The notes: a model not told the origin generated them from the letters alone. A stretch of 64,000 nucleotides of DNA from Anaerolineaceae bacterium (GCA_016927865.1 JAFGLU010000132.1:18022-82021), one strand, 5' to 3'; shown: positions 23,728 through 33,191, counted from the stretch's first letter. Made by a program: numbers and translations.

Positions 23728-25695
23728 ATGGAGCTTCGTTTCCGTCAGGTTCACCTCGATTTTCATACCAGCCAGCACATCACCGGCATTGGCGCATCCT
23801 TTGACCCCGATGAATTCGCCGCCACCCTGGCCTGCGCCCATGTCAACTCGGTCACTTGCTTTGCCCGCTGCCATCACGGCTACATGTACTACGATACGCA
23901 AAAATTCCCCGAACGCCGCCACCCTCACCTTCAGCGCAACCTGCTGCCCGAGATGATCGCGGCATGCCGCGCGCGCGGAATCCGCGTGCCCATCTATACC
24001 ACCATCCAGTGGGACCAGTTCACCGCCGACCGCCACCCCGAATGGCTGGCCCTCGGCGCCGATGGTAAAGTCCTCGGCACCCCGCCTTACGAAGCCGGGT
24101 TTTACCGCTATCTCATGGTCAACTCGCCCTACTTCGATTTCCTCAAAGAGCACGTCCGCGAGATTTTTGAGTTGATGCCTGTCGACGGCTTCTTTTTTGA
24201 CATCACCCAGTCCCTCGATGACTCCTCCATCTGGACCCGCAATGCCATGCTGGCTGCTGGTCTGAACCCTTCCGACCCCGAAGCGCGCTTCCGCTATGGC
24301 TTGCAAGTTATCGACACCTTCAAGTTGGAAATGACCGCTTTCGTCCGCCAGTTTTCTCCCGATTGCACCATTTTCTACAATGCCGGGCACGTCAGCCCCT
24401 TTGAAAAGGCCGGGTTGCCCGCCTATTCACACCTGGAGTTGGAATCTCTGCCAAGCGGCGGCTGGGGCTACCTGCATTTCCCGCTCACCGCTCGCTATGC
24501 GCGCACTCTGGGCAAAGACATCCTCGGCATGACCGGTAAGTTTCACACTTCCTGGGGCGATTTTCACTCCTTCAAGAACCCCGCCGCGCTGCAATTCGAA
24601 TGCTTCCAAATGCTGGCCCTGGGCGCCAAATGCTCCATCGGCGACCAGCTACAACCCTACGGCAAAATCTGCCCGGCCACCTATGACCTGATCGGCTCTG
24701 TTTACGCAGAGGTGGAAAAGAAAGAACCCTGGTGTGCCGGGGCTGCCCCGCTCACCGATATCGGCCTACTCAACACCGAAGAATGGAACCGCGAGCAGGT
24801 ATCCAATGCCGCTGCCGGGGCGGTGATGATGCTGCAAGAAGCCGGGAGCCAGTTCAATGTGCTCGACACCCGCAGCGACTTCACCCCCTACAAGGTGCTC
24901 ATCCTACCCGATACCATCACCTTGAATCCTGAACTGACCCAAAAAATTGAGGCATATCTGGCCCAGGGCGGCTCGCTCATCGCCTCTTACCATTCTGGTC
25001 TGGATACTGGCGGGCAAGACTTTCTCCTGCCCGCCCTTGGCCTCCAGCGGGTCGGCGAGGCCCCCTTTAGTCCCGATTTTATCCTCCCCGCCGGCGAAAT
25101 TGGCCGCGGGCTGCCCGAAACCGAGCATGTCATGTACCAGCGCGGCTTGCAGGTCGCGCCACACCCAGGAACAGAGGTGCTCGCCCAAACCGCCGTGCCC
25201 TACTTCAACCGCACCTGGGAGCATTTTTCCTCCCACCTGCACACCCCCTCGGCGCACAAAACCGGCTACCCCGCCATCCTTCGTCACGGACGGGCCGTCT
25301 ATTTCGCCCATCCCATCTTCAGCCAATACCGCGCCAATGCTCCTCGGTGGGTTAAGAGCCTGTTCCTCAACGCCCTCGATTTGCTCCTACCCCAACCCCT
25401 GGTGCGCAAGGGCGGCCCCTCCACACTGCTGGTCACCCTCAACGACCAGCCCCAGCACCAACGCCAGGTCCTACACCTGCTGCATTACATGCCCGAGCGC
25501 CGTGGTCTGGGCTTTGACACCATTGAAGATGTCATCCCCCTTTATGATATCCCCATCTCCCTCCGCGCCGACTCTCCCGTCCAATCCGTGACCCTCGTTC
25601 CCGATGGCCCTTCGTTGCCCTTCACTCAATCCTCCGGGCGGGTCGAATTTACCGTCCCCGCCATCCTCGGCCACCAGATGGTCGAAGTTGTATAA
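23728..25695 (+). CDS. GHL6-like glycoside hydrolase with beta-galactosidase-type trimerization domain
   Basis: This 655-residue enzyme has an N-terminal TIM barrel (about 5-330) resembling the hypothetical glycosyl hydrolase 6 group. Visible are RQVHLDFHTSQHI, ATLACAHVNSVTCFARCHHG, YDTQKFPERRHPHL and MPVDGFFFDITQSLDDSS. A Rossmann-like domain (about 340-560) resembles the beta-galactosidase trimerization module (YKVLILPDTITLN, EAYLAQGGSLIASYHSG), and a C-terminal beta domain completes it. The Asp in GFFFDI is a candidate active-site residue. Members are thought to act on galactosides, fucosides or similar glycans, but the substrate is not known. No signal peptide is seen. AGGAG sits 8 bp before the ATG. 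Confidence 0.75.
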   Translation: MELRFRQVHLDFHTSQHITGIGASFDPDEFAATLACAHVNSVTCFARCHHGYMYYDTQKFPERRHPHLQRNLLPEMIAACRARGIRVPIYTTIQWDQFTADRHPEWLALGADGKVLGTPPYEAGFYRYLMVNSPYFDFLKEHVREIFELMPVDGFFFDITQSLDDSSIWTRNAMLAAGLNPSDPEARFRYGLQVIDTFKLEMTAFVRQFSPDCTIFYNAGHVSPFEKAGLPAYSHLELESLPSGGWGYLHFPLTARYARTLGKDILGMTGKFHTSWGDFHSFKNPAALQFECFQMLALGAKCSIGDQLQPYGKICPATYDLIGSVYAEVEKKEPWCAGAAPLTDIGLLNTEEWNREQVSNAAAGAVMMLQEAGSQFNVLDTRSDFTPYKVLILPDTITLNPELTQKIEAYLAQGGSLIASYHSGLDTGGQDFLLPALGLQRVGEAPFSPDFILPAGEIGRGLPETEHVMYQRGLQVAPHPGTEVLAQTAVPYFNRTWEHFSSHLHTPSAHKTGYPAILRHGRAVYFAHPIFSQYRANAPRWVKSLFLNALDLLLPQPLVRKGGPSTLLVTLNDQPQHQRQVLHLLHYMPERRGLGFDTIEDVIPLYDIPISLRADSPVQSVTLVPDGPSLPFTQSSGRVEFTVPAILGHQMVEVV

Positions 25696-25777
25696 GTCGT
25701 GAGAGCCCATTCTGGCCTTCTTACCACGGAGCCTCCCACAAGCTGTTTCTCTTCAGCCCGGAGGGCTTCCATATACT

Positions 25778-25806
25778 GAGCAGGGACTTCAGTCCCGCGG
25801 CATGGC
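25778..25806. repeat. REP-like palindrome (GGGACT/AGTCCC)
   Basis: The stretch around GGGACT-TC-AGTCCC followed by GCGGCATGG resembles 58746-58774 (GGGCT-TT-AGCCC, GCGCGGCCATGG). Stem changes are compensated between the two copies. Confidence 0.5.
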
Positions 25807-25840
25807 TAAAGCACGCAATAGCAAAATCATTCAGAGAACA

Positions 25841-25886
25841 CAAAAAATGATAGAGTGCAGTTCGCGCCACACTCTATCATTTTTTG
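25841..25886. terminator. Bidirectional terminator between convergent genes
   Basis: A perfect 17-bp stem (25841-25857 with 25870-25886) has an A6 run at its left end and a T6 run at its right end. It lies between the convergent GHL6-like and GH38 genes, so it can stop transcription from both sides. Confidence 0.85.
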
Positions 25887-25904
25887 ATTTACCAACGACC
25901 GGTA

Positions 25905-28900
25905 TTACAGGTCCAGCCGCACGGTCTTAATTTCAAACGGGCGGAAGTCCAACGCCACCTTTCCATCCGCCACCGGCACCGCCTCGCCCCGCTCTTCCAC
26001 CAGGTTGGTCAGTGCCGCCATCTTCACCGGCAGCACGGTTCCCAGTGTGCAACGCGTCGCCGTGCGCATCGCTTCGTACAGACGCACAATCACCGCGCCC
26101 GAGCCGTCTTCCGCCGGTTTGACCGCCTCGATGATCACATTCGGCGCGCTCACCGAGAACAGGCTGCCCTCGCCCGCGCTGCCCGCAACCGTCAGCACCG
26201 GCACGTTCAGGTCGTAGGCTTCCTGCACCACGCCGCTCTCCGAAAGGCTGCCATTCCAGTAATAAAGCGCATAAGTGAACGTCTGGAAGCCGCGGTCCGC
26301 CACCATATCCGGGGCCGTGCCCGATTTAAGCAGGGTCAGGTTCAGGCTGTTGCCCTTCACGCTCAACCCGTATTTGCTGTCGTTCAGCACCGCCACGCCG
26401 CGCATCTCCTCGGTCAGCGCCGACCACTTGTGCGCGCTCACCTCGAAGCGATCCGCATCGTAGGGTCGCGACTTGTGGTTGGGACGCCGCAGGTGCCCGA
26501 ACTGCACCTCGTGCACCGCCTCGTCCGTGTGGATGTTGGCCGGGAAGTTCACCTTCAACAGTTTGTGGCTCTCCTGCCAGTCGATGCCCGTCTCGAACTC
26601 GATCCGGCGGCTGCTGCGCTTCAGGCTAATCACCTGGGTCATTTCCGAGTTGTGCAGCTTGCGCGTCAGGCGCAGCTTGGCAACCAGCGGGCCGCTCCAG
26701 AACACCTCCAGTATGCCGTTATCCTCCAGTTCCACCGGAGCGTCCTCGGTCATGCTGTTCAAATCCCAGGCGTCCCAGATATCCGGCACATCCTTATACA
26801 TGCGCAACTGGTTGCCCAGACCCTTCAACTGCTCGCGCCCGCTTTCCTTGTCCATCAGGCGGGTAATCTCACCGTTGTGATTGAACTCCACCCGCAGCAG
26901 GTCGTTCTCCAGGAAGGCTCCGCCGTCGATCACGCCGGCAAATGCCCGCGCTTCGTGCCCGCCCACCAGGGAGGGCGCCTTGACCGTGGTCCAGCCGCAG
27001 CCAGGCACTTCCACTTCCGCCTGCCCGCCGGGCACGTCCACCAGCGCCTTGCGCGGCCAGTTCAGCGAGTTGAACACCGTCACCCCGTCTGTGCCGCCCA
27101 CAAAGCTCTGCGCGGCCTTGTGGGCCGTCTCGCGCGCGTCCTCCAGCACCTCAGCGTACAACGCCTCCGCTTCTTCGTACACCCGTTGGATCGAAGACCC
27201 CGGCAAAATGTCGTGGAACTGGTTCAGCATCACTTTCACCCAGCTATCGTAGAGGGTCTTGTGATCAAAGGCAAAACCTTTCAAGGCCTTGGCCGCCGAA
27301 CCCCACAGCTCGGCCTCGCGCAAAGCCAGTTCGCTCTTGCGGTTGCCCTTCTTGGTCTTGGCCTGCGATGTATACGTTCCGCGATGCGACTGGAAGTACA
27401 ACTCGCCCACATAGCGTTCCTTGGGCAAGCCCTGCGTCTCCAAATCGGCAAAGAAATCCGCCGGTGTGGACAATTTGAGTTTGGGCATCCCTTCCAGGTC
27501 GGCCCCACGGCGCAGGAATTCCATGTGATTGCGCTCTGGGCCGCCGCCGCCGTCGCCCCAGCCAAAGGCCAGGATGAACGAGTTGATCCCGTTCTTCTGC
27601 AGGCGGGTGTTCCAGCGATCAAAGACCGCCTTGGGCCGTGTCTGGCTGTTGTAATCGGTGAAGATGTGCGCCGGAATGGCCGAACCGTCGATTCCTTCCC
27701 ACCAGAAGGTGTTATAGGGGAACGGGTCTCCGCCGCCATAAGCCCAGGTGATCTTTTGGGTGGCAAAGCCAATCATGCCGCAGCCCTTGAGGATTTGCGG
27801 CAGCGCGCCGGAATAACCGAACACGTCCGGCAGCCACAGCACGCGCGAATCTACGCCCAACTCGTCGCGGTAAAACTGCTGCCCGTACATCACTTGCCGG
27901 ATCAGCGCTTCGCCGCCGCTCACGTTGGTGTCGGCCTCAATCCACATCCCGCCATCCGGGATCAACCGCCCAGTCTTGATTTCAGCCTTATAGCGCTCGT
28001 ACAACTCCGGATACAGCGTTTTCATCATCATATACAGATGCGGCTGGCTCTGCAAGAAGCGGTGCTCCGGGTACTCATCGAACAACACCATCTGGTTGAT
28101 GGCTGTGCGCGCCATCTTCCGCTCGGTTTCCGCCAGCGGCCACAGCCAGGCCACATCAATGTGCGCGTGCCCAAAAGCGTGCATGGTCGGCATGCTTGGC
28201 CCGTTCTTCTTTGCCAGCAGCCCCGCCAGCCGCTCGCGGCCCTTGCGCACGGTTTCCAGCATCTCATCTTCGGGTAGCTCCAAATCGACGATCATGGTCG
28301 CGTCCATCAACCCCTGGTCGATTTCGGCTACGCGCAAACTAAGCGGGTCCAGCCCGTCGCGCAGATCGTGCAGCGTGGTCATATCCAGCGCCAGTTGGTA
28401 GACGTCCTCCAGCCACACGCCGAAGGTGCTTTCGCCCACCTTCACCTGCTGCGCAGGAGTCGGCGGCACCGTCTGGTAGCCGTGCGGATTGGGCCCGTCG
28501 CCCACCGTGATCCGCCCGTGCCCGGCGTAGGATTCGATCAGCAAATCATAGGTCGTCCCTACCTGAGCGCTCCGCGAGAGGGTAATCTCTTTGTGGCCCC
28601 AGCCCACCGAGCCTTCCACCCGCCCGTTGATCCACACCAGGCTTTCACCGCCCGGCGCCAGCTTCAATGCAATCCGCTTACCCTGGGCCGCTTCTGGCAG
28701 AACAACCTGCCCCTTGAACCAGCCATACTCCCACTTCGACCCCCACGCCGTGCCGACCGGCATGGGTTGAAAGCTGCCTGCCTGTGCCTGTTCAGGGGTC
28801 AGCCGCATGGTGGTTGCGAAACTATCCAACTCCACCTGCCCCAGTGGGCGGTAGGTCATCTTCCACAACCACTCTTCCCAACGCTTAATTCGTTGTAACC

Positions 28901-28919
28901 ATTCAGGTGTCAACGCCAT
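25905..28919 (-). CDS. GH38 alpha-mannosidase
   Basis: The 1,004-residue enzyme is a family 38 alpha-mannosidase, a zinc-dependent retaining hydrolase. An N-terminal beta-sandwich (to about 200) precedes the catalytic domain. Zinc-binding GHAHIDVAWLWPL lies near residue 253, and WLPDVFGYSGALPQIL with the nucleophile Asp near 365. FGWGDGGGG and YFQSHRGTYTSQ follow, then a helical linker and the large C-terminal beta-sandwich region. No signal peptide is present, so the site of action is probably cytoplasmic, on imported mannose-containing oligosaccharides. AAGGAG precedes the ATG. It shares a bidirectional terminator with the convergent GHL6-like gene. Confidence 0.92.
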   Translation of the reverse strand: MALTPEWLQRIKRWEEWLWKMTYRPLGQVELDSFATTMRLTPEQAQAGSFQPMPVGTAWGSKWEYGWFKGQVVLPEAAQGKRIALKLAPGGESLVWINGRVEGSVGWGHKEITLSRSAQVGTTYDLLIESYAGHGRITVGDGPNPHGYQTVPPTPAQQVKVGESTFGVWLEDVYQLALDMTTLHDLRDGLDPLSLRVAEIDQGLMDATMIVDLELPEDEMLETVRKGRERLAGLLAKKNGPSMPTMHAFGHAHIDVAWLWPLAETERKMARTAINQMVLFDEYPEHRFLQSQPHLYMMMKTLYPELYERYKAEIKTGRLIPDGGMWIEADTNVSGGEALIRQVMYGQQFYRDELGVDSRVLWLPDVFGYSGALPQILKGCGMIGFATQKITWAYGGGDPFPYNTFWWEGIDGSAIPAHIFTDYNSQTRPKAVFDRWNTRLQKNGINSFILAFGWGDGGGGPERNHMEFLRRGADLEGMPKLKLSTPADFFADLETQGLPKERYVGELYFQSHRGTYTSQAKTKKGNRKSELALREAELWGSAAKALKGFAFDHKTLYDSWVKVMLNQFHDILPGSSIQRVYEEAEALYAEVLEDARETAHKAAQSFVGGTDGVTVFNSLNWPRKALVDVPGGQAEVEVPGCGWTTVKAPSLVGGHEARAFAGVIDGGAFLENDLLRVEFNHNGEITRLMDKESGREQLKGLGNQLRMYKDVPDIWDAWDLNSMTEDAPVELEDNGILEVFWSGPLVAKLRLTRKLHNSEMTQVISLKRSSRRIEFETGIDWQESHKLLKVNFPANIHTDEAVHEVQFGHLRRPNHKSRPYDADRFEVSAHKWSALTEEMRGVAVLNDSKYGLSVKGNSLNLTLLKSGTAPDMVADRGFQTFTYALYYWNGSLSESGVVQEAYDLNVPVLTVAGSAGEGSLFSVSAPNVIIEAVKPAEDGSGAVIVRLYEAMRTATRCTLGTVLPVKMAALTNLVEERGEAVPVADGKVALDFRPFEIKTVRLDL

Positions 28920-28951
28920 ACAAATTTCTCCTTGGAATCAACCAATCAGGT

Positions 28952-28970
28952 CCGCGGCTCGTGCCGCGGT
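28952..28970. repeat. Short palindrome upstream of GH38
   Basis: CCGCGGC and GCCGCGG pair around a TCGT loop, about 30 bp ahead of the GH38 start on the minus strand. It could be an operator or a REP-like remnant; its function is unknown. Confidence 0.4.
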
Positions 28971-29066
28971 TACGGTGAGTTAACCCGGATTCTACTCGAA
29001 ATCATCTGGCGTTACCAATTTTCTTAATCGACATCTAATATGGGCAAATGAGTAATTGACTTCCTT

Positions 29067-29255
29067 CTACTTCGGCCACAGATTCACTACAACGATCAAC
29101 AGGAATAACACCCAAATAGTGACTATGCCACCAGTTACGATTCCAGAATAGTTATACAGGCGCGGATACTTCTTCTGGGCGAGATTCCGCAGCCCAGATC
29201 GGAGTGATCGTATTCCAACAAAGCCCAATAAAGCAAAAACAAACCTACCCAGCAA
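29067..29255 (-). CDS. Small membrane protein, unknown function
   Basis: This is a 62-residue open frame from a TTG codon. It has a hydrophobic N-terminus (FVFALLGFVGI), a basic middle and one clear membrane segment near the end (IVTIWVLFLLIVVVNLW). No clear ribosome site is seen, and the start is uncertain because a stop lies just upstream in frame. The DNA is AT-richer than the flanking glycosidase and acetyltransferase genes, as is the next gene. I do not recognise the family. Confidence 0.45.
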   Translation of the reverse strand: MLGRFVFALLGFVGIRSLRSGLRNLAQKKYPRLYNYSGIVTGGIVTIWVLFLLIVVVNLWPK

Positions 29256-29311
29256 TAACTCAAACCATCATCTCGGAATCAAATTCATTCATATTCCCTT
29301 TCTCTTATCTG

Positions 29312-29749
29312 TCAATCATCTAAATACAGCTTCAAATCCCTCACGACCCCATCTTCAGAGAACAGAACCATGAAATCGAAACCATTCTCGGGATACTTGC
29401 ATGGCATCATTGAAATCCTCTGCTTCAGTTCGCCACTCGAAAGTGTCGTTATCTCAAACGGAACAATCGGAGCAATATCCGATAAAGCTAATAGCACTTC
29501 AAGATATGTTGGGGTAGGCTGAGCTTGAGAATAAATCCGGCCCACCATTGCATTTCCGATCAAGGAATAAGTTGGGTCAACTGAATATTCGACTCCCAAC
29601 CGTTTATAGCAAGCCTTATTTTCTTGCCATACAGACACCCGATAAATAGACAAAGCCAAACAGCCTACTAAAAGAAAAACGCACCCACCCAACAAAACAA
29701 ATCTGACATATTTGCGAATAGGATTCACAATAACCTCATATCCATTCAA
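29312..29749 (-). CDS. Hypothetical membrane-anchored protein
   Basis: This is a 145-residue protein with one N-terminal membrane segment (about 16-38, FVLLGGCVFLLVGCLALSIY) and a soluble extracytoplasmic domain that ends in a beta pattern (FDFMVLFSEDGVVRDLKLYLDD). A Cys within the hydrophobic segment could be read as a lipobox, but the context is not typical. The first codon appears to be TTG, with a weak ribosome site. AT-rich composition and the neighbouring small ORF suggest a small insertion between GH38 and the GNAT gene. Family not recognised. Confidence 0.55.
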   Translation of the reverse strand: MNGYEVIVNPIRKYVRFVLLGGCVFLLVGCLALSIYRVSVWQENKACYKRLGVEYSVDPTYSLIGNAMVGRIYSQAQPTPTYLEVLLALSDIAPIVPFEITTLSSGELKQRISMMPCKYPENGFDFMVLFSEDGVVRDLKLYLDD

Positions 29750-29761
29750 AAGTTCTATCTT

Positions 29762-30724
29762 TTACAACCGTTTCACCAGAATCAAGCACGGATTGGCTTC
29801 ATCCCACACTTGTTTCAACTCTTCCAGCGGGCGAAATCCTGCCGCCACATAAAATGCCCGCGTCCGGGCGTAAAACGGATCGTTGCTGGATGGCCCCACC
29901 GTCTTGACTTGCAAAAATTCCACACCTTCACTGCGCAAATGCCCTTCCGCCTTCAGCGTCAGCGCTCGCCCAACCCCTTTGTGGTGCGTCTCAGGGCGCA
30001 CCCCCATCACGTAGATCTCCGCGGAAAAATGGCTGTGCTTCTTCACCGTCAAAAAGCCCATCAGCTGCCCGCTTTCGTCTCGTGCAATCCAGGTGGGCAA
30101 ATCGCCAATCTCCTGCCCGTAGCGCACAATCGCGTCCTCGATTCCAAACCAATCGGGCAGCAGCCGCAGCAGCGCCTCGCACTCGGCGCCCAGGCCTAAC
30201 TCCGGACCCGACACCTGCCATTCCAGCCCCATTCCGCCCGGCGATTGAAACTCCTGCATCGGTCCCGCCCAATCCTCTGCCGTCACCTCGCGGAAATTCC
30301 CGCCCGTATAGCGCTCAATCACCTTGCGCCAGAAAGCCTGGGCCGGCTGGTTGCTAATCTCTTGCCCCACCCGCCATGTACCTGGAAAGCGGTTGAACAA
30401 CTCCGCCGCCGCCTTGTCACCCAAACCTTTGGCGCGATACTTGCGCAACACAAAAAATTCAGCCATCAAGCTCATCATCTCGCCTGTTTCACCACCCACC
30501 ACCCTGCGCACCAGGGCAAAACCCGCCAGCTTCCCGTTCGTCCGAAACAAGAAAGCATGCCGGCCTTCTTCTGTCCAATAGTGATCCAGGTAGGGGTAAC
30601 CAAACAAGCCGTGCCGATCCACATCTTCGCCGGAATACTGGCTATAGTCGTGCATGCACAGCTCCAGTAGATGCTGTAATATGATCTTGTCTTCAACGAC
30701 CGCTGGGACAACTTCAAGATTCAT
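29762..30724 (-). CDS. Tandem GNAT acetyltransferase
   Basis: The 320-residue protein contains two GNAT folds. The N-terminal one (about 1-145) has FFVLRKYRAKGLGDKAAAELF, a degenerate acetyl-CoA site, and QPAQAFWRKVI. The C-terminal one (about 165-320) has MGVRPETHHKGVGRALTLKAE, a canonical Q/H-x-x-G-x-G/A loop, and FYVAAGFRP. Only the second looks fully catalytic. GNATs move an acetyl group from acetyl-CoA to amines; the substrate here is unknown. GGGAGG lies before the ATG. It is divergent from the ECF sigma factor gene. Confidence 0.85.
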   Translation of the reverse strand: MNLEVVPAVVEDKIILQHLLELCMHDYSQYSGEDVDRHGLFGYPYLDHYWTEEGRHAFLFRTNGKLAGFALVRRVVGGETGEMMSLMAEFFVLRKYRAKGLGDKAAAELFNRFPGTWRVGQEISNQPAQAFWRKVIERYTGGNFREVTAEDWAGPMQEFQSPGGMGLEWQVSGPELGLGAECEALLRLLPDWFGIEDAIVRYGQEIGDLPTWIARDESGQLMGFLTVKKHSHFSAEIYVMGVRPETHHKGVGRALTLKAEGHLRSEGVEFLQVKTVGPSSNDPFYARTRAFYVAAGFRPLEELKQVWDEANPCLILVKRL

Positions 30725-30838
30725 TGCTTGCGCCCTCCCTTCGCGTTGTTAAGTCAATGTAAGGTTTTTCTTACCAAACGATGACCCGTTTTGACTACAA
30801 ATACGTTTTATTTAACATGAGTATACGGACGGAACAGG

Positions 30839-31393
30839 ATGCAGTCAACTAACGAAACAACCCTGGTACAACTCGCCCAAAAAGGCAACACCAACGCCAC
30901 CGGCACATTGTACGAGATGCACCATCCCGGCATCTTTCAGTACCTCTTCTATCGGGTCGGGGATGTACACACCGCCGAAGAGCTGACCGGTGAGGTCTTC
31001 CTGAAGATGGTCCGCGCCCTGCCCGGTTACCGCCCGACCAACAACGGCACCTTTCGATCCTGGCTGTACACCATCGCTCGCAACATGGCCATCGACCACT
31101 ACCGACGCAATGCCAACCGCCCCCTAGCTGCTTTTGACGACGAACTGGGCCTGGCTAGCGAGGACGCCGGCGACGCCGTTGAAGTCAAGCTCACCAACGA
31201 AGCGCTCCAAGAAGCCCTCAAGCAGCTTCCCGACATCCAACGGGACGTCCTCATCTTGCGCTTCATCGAAAATATGACCGTTGAAGAAGTTGCGTCCATG
31301 TTGCACAAAACCTACGATTCAATCAAGAGCCTACAACGCCGGGCACTGGTGGTTCTTCGCCAGGCCCTTCTCGAACAGGAGGAAATCCAATGA
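30839..31393 (+). CDS. ECF-type RNA polymerase sigma factor
   Basis: The 184-residue protein has sigma region 2 (about 20-92: YRVGDVHTAEELTGEVFLKM, SWLYTIARNMAIDHYRR) and region 4 (about 120-175: LKQLPDIQRDVLILRFIENM, VEEVASMLHKTYDSIKSLQRR). There is no region 3, as expected for ECF sigma factors. Its stop overlaps the start of the FecR-domain membrane protein by 4 bp, so the two are translated together, and that protein is the likely regulator. The upstream 115 bp may hold a self-recognised promoter, but I could not define one. Confidence 0.93.
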   Translation: MQSTNETTLVQLAQKGNTNATGTLYEMHHPGIFQYLFYRVGDVHTAEELTGEVFLKMVRALPGYRPTNNGTFRSWLYTIARNMAIDHYRRNANRPLAAFDDELGLASEDAGDAVEVKLTNEALQEALKQLPDIQRDVLILRFIENMTVEEVASMLHKTYDSIKSLQRRALVVLRQALLEQEEIQ

Positions 31394-33120
31394 CCATTCA
31401 AGACCAGCTTTTACAAAATTGTCTGGATGAATTCAATCAGGGCCGCTCCCTGGATGAAATCATCGCCAACGTCCCCCCCGAATCGGCGGGGATCATCCCC
31501 CAGCTTCGCCTGGCAGTCGAAGCGCGCGGCTTACCCCCCGTCACCATGGCCCCTGAAAAAGCCCAGGCGCAGCGCGCCCAGGTCAAACAGGAAGCCCGTC
31601 GGGTGCTCAGCCCTGCCTTCTTGCGCTTCATCCCTTCCTGGGCCGTTGCTCCGGCCGGAGCGCTGGCTGTCCTGGTTGTGCTGCTCATCGCCTTCTCGGC
31701 GATTCTGGCCAAACCAGCCTCCAGTTATGCCACGGTCATGAACGTGGAAGGTATCGTCGAAGTCGCCGATGACATCGCCGCACCCGAATGGGCAGTGCTG
31801 CAAGATGGCGACCGGGTTGCCCAGGGGCAGTACGTCCGCACCCGCTTCGGCTCTTCCGCCACGCTGGTCTTCTTCGAAGGCACCCGCGCCACCCTGGGCC
31901 AAGACACGCAGGTCGGCTTGCAGGTGGTTGAAGGCTCTGGCCGCACCCTCACGGTGGAACTTGCCCAGATCAATGGCGTAACCGAGCACAGCGTCGTGCC
32001 CCTGCACGGCAACAGCAGCGCCTACATCGTCCACACCGCCTCCGGCCAGGCCTCCGTTCACGGCACCGCCTTCACCGTTGACTCCACCGCCGGCGCCACG
32101 CGCTTCGCCGTCGAACATGGCAAGGTTGAGGTCAACAACGCCGAAGAGTCCGTCTTCCTCACCGCCGGGCAAGCCGCCGTGGTCCTCGCCGACGAGACCC
32201 CCTCCGACCCGACCTTTGAATTCGCCGTGCAAGGTACCATCACCGCCATCGCCGGCGACCAGTGGACCGTGGGTGGCCTGACCTTCACCGTCGATCCGGC
32301 TCTCATCGAAGGTGGTGCCTGGGCCGAGGGTGACTGGGTCTGGGTCCGCGGGCGTATTCTCTCAGACGGCTCCCTTGTGGCTGACAAAATTAGCTACCCA
32401 AACAACAGCAAAGAGCGCTCTAACTTCACCGGCGTGGTTGAATCGATGGGCGATGCAGCCTGGGTGGTCAGTGGCAAGACCGTTGCTATTGACGCCGAAA
32501 CCGAATTTGACGAAGGCATCGCGGTAGGCGACCCCGTGGAGGTCAGCTTCACCATCCTCCCAGACGGCACCTGGCTGGCCAAAGAGATCGAGGCCCTGGA
32601 AGATGATCAAGACCAGCCTGTCGCTACGCCCACAGTCGATCCTGCCGCTACACCAGAGGTCATCGAGACCCCCGAAGGCACCCGTGCCGGCTGCGATGTA
32701 ACCGACAAGCAGCACCCCACAGGCCTGACCCTTTCCGCCCGCTACGGCGTGTCCTACGAAGAGATCATGGTCTGGTTCTGCAAGGGTTACGGCCTCGGTG
32801 AGATCGACCTGGCCTATGAACTGAGCCAGACCAGCGGCATGCCGGTCTCAGAAATCTTCGCCATGCGCGAATCTGGCATCGGCTGGGGCAACATCAAGAA
32901 AGAAGTCGAAAAACTGGCCGAAGACACGCCCTCGCCCGATGACGATAAGAAGCAAGACAAAGATAAGGGTAAAGACAAGGATAAGGGCGAGGACGATGAT
33001 GAAGGTGACGGCGAGGACGACCCCTCTATCGAGGAAACTCCACAACCGGACGACAAGAAGAACGATAAAAAGCCTACCAAGACACCCAAGGTGAAACCCA
33101 CCAAGAAACCCAAACCGTAA
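31390..33120 (+). CDS. Membrane FecR/DUF5666-type protein, likely anti-sigma partner
   Basis: The 576-residue protein has a short cytoplasmic N-terminus (1-80) and one membrane segment (about 84-107). A FecR domain follows (about 115-275: VEGIVEVADD, DGDRVAQGQYVRTRFGSSA, VHGTAFTVDS, GKVEVNN). Two DUF5666-like beta modules (about 278-345 and 350-410) come next, then a Pro/Thr spacer. A small Cys-containing helical part follows (about 440-510, CDVTDKQHPTGL to GWGNIKKEVEKL), and the tail is rich in Asp, Lys, Glu and Pro. The N-terminal sequence (DEFNQGRSLDEIIANVPPE) is not the usual zinc anti-sigma domain. The 4-bp overlap with the sigma gene and the membrane topology support an anti-sigma or signal-relay role, which is inferred. 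A strong terminator follows. Confidence 0.75.
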   Translation: MTIQDQLLQNCLDEFNQGRSLDEIIANVPPESAGIIPQLRLAVEARGLPPVTMAPEKAQAQRAQVKQEARRVLSPAFLRFIPSWAVAPAGALAVLVVLLIAFSAILAKPASSYATVMNVEGIVEVADDIAAPEWAVLQDGDRVAQGQYVRTRFGSSATLVFFEGTRATLGQDTQVGLQVVEGSGRTLTVELAQINGVTEHSVVPLHGNSSAYIVHTASGQASVHGTAFTVDSTAGATRFAVEHGKVEVNNAEESVFLTAGQAAVVLADETPSDPTFEFAVQGTITAIAGDQWTVGGLTFTVDPALIEGGAWAEGDWVWVRGRILSDGSLVADKISYPNNSKERSNFTGVVESMGDAAWVVSGKTVAIDAETEFDEGIAVGDPVEVSFTILPDGTWLAKEIEALEDDQDQPVATPTVDPAATPEVIETPEGTRAGCDVTDKQHPTGLTLSARYGVSYEEIMVWFCKGYGLGEIDLAYELSQTSGMPVSEIFAMRESGIGWGNIKKEVEKLAEDTPSPDDDKKQDKDKGKDKDKGEDDDEGDGEDDPSIEETPQPDDKKNDKKPTKTPKVKPTKKPKP

Positions 33121-33139
33121 TTCGCCCTTCCAACTTCCT

Positions 33140-33176
33140 GCGCTGCGAGTCCCCCACTCGCAGCGCAATTTTTTTC
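33140..33176 (+). terminator. Intrinsic terminator after the FecR-domain gene
   Basis: An 11-bp GC-rich stem (33140-33150 with 33156-33166) is followed at once by AA and seven T residues. It begins about 20 bp after the stop codon. Confidence 0.92.
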
Positions 33177-33191
33177 TACTGCCACTCCTAC

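Noticed and set aside
25884..28277. Long plus-strand open frame opposite GH38
   Set aside because: It is an antisense shadow of a high-GC gene: Arg/His/Gln-rich with no domain, while the minus strand encodes a complete GH38 enzyme. The same applies to long frames opposite the GH63-like gene and the megasynthase.
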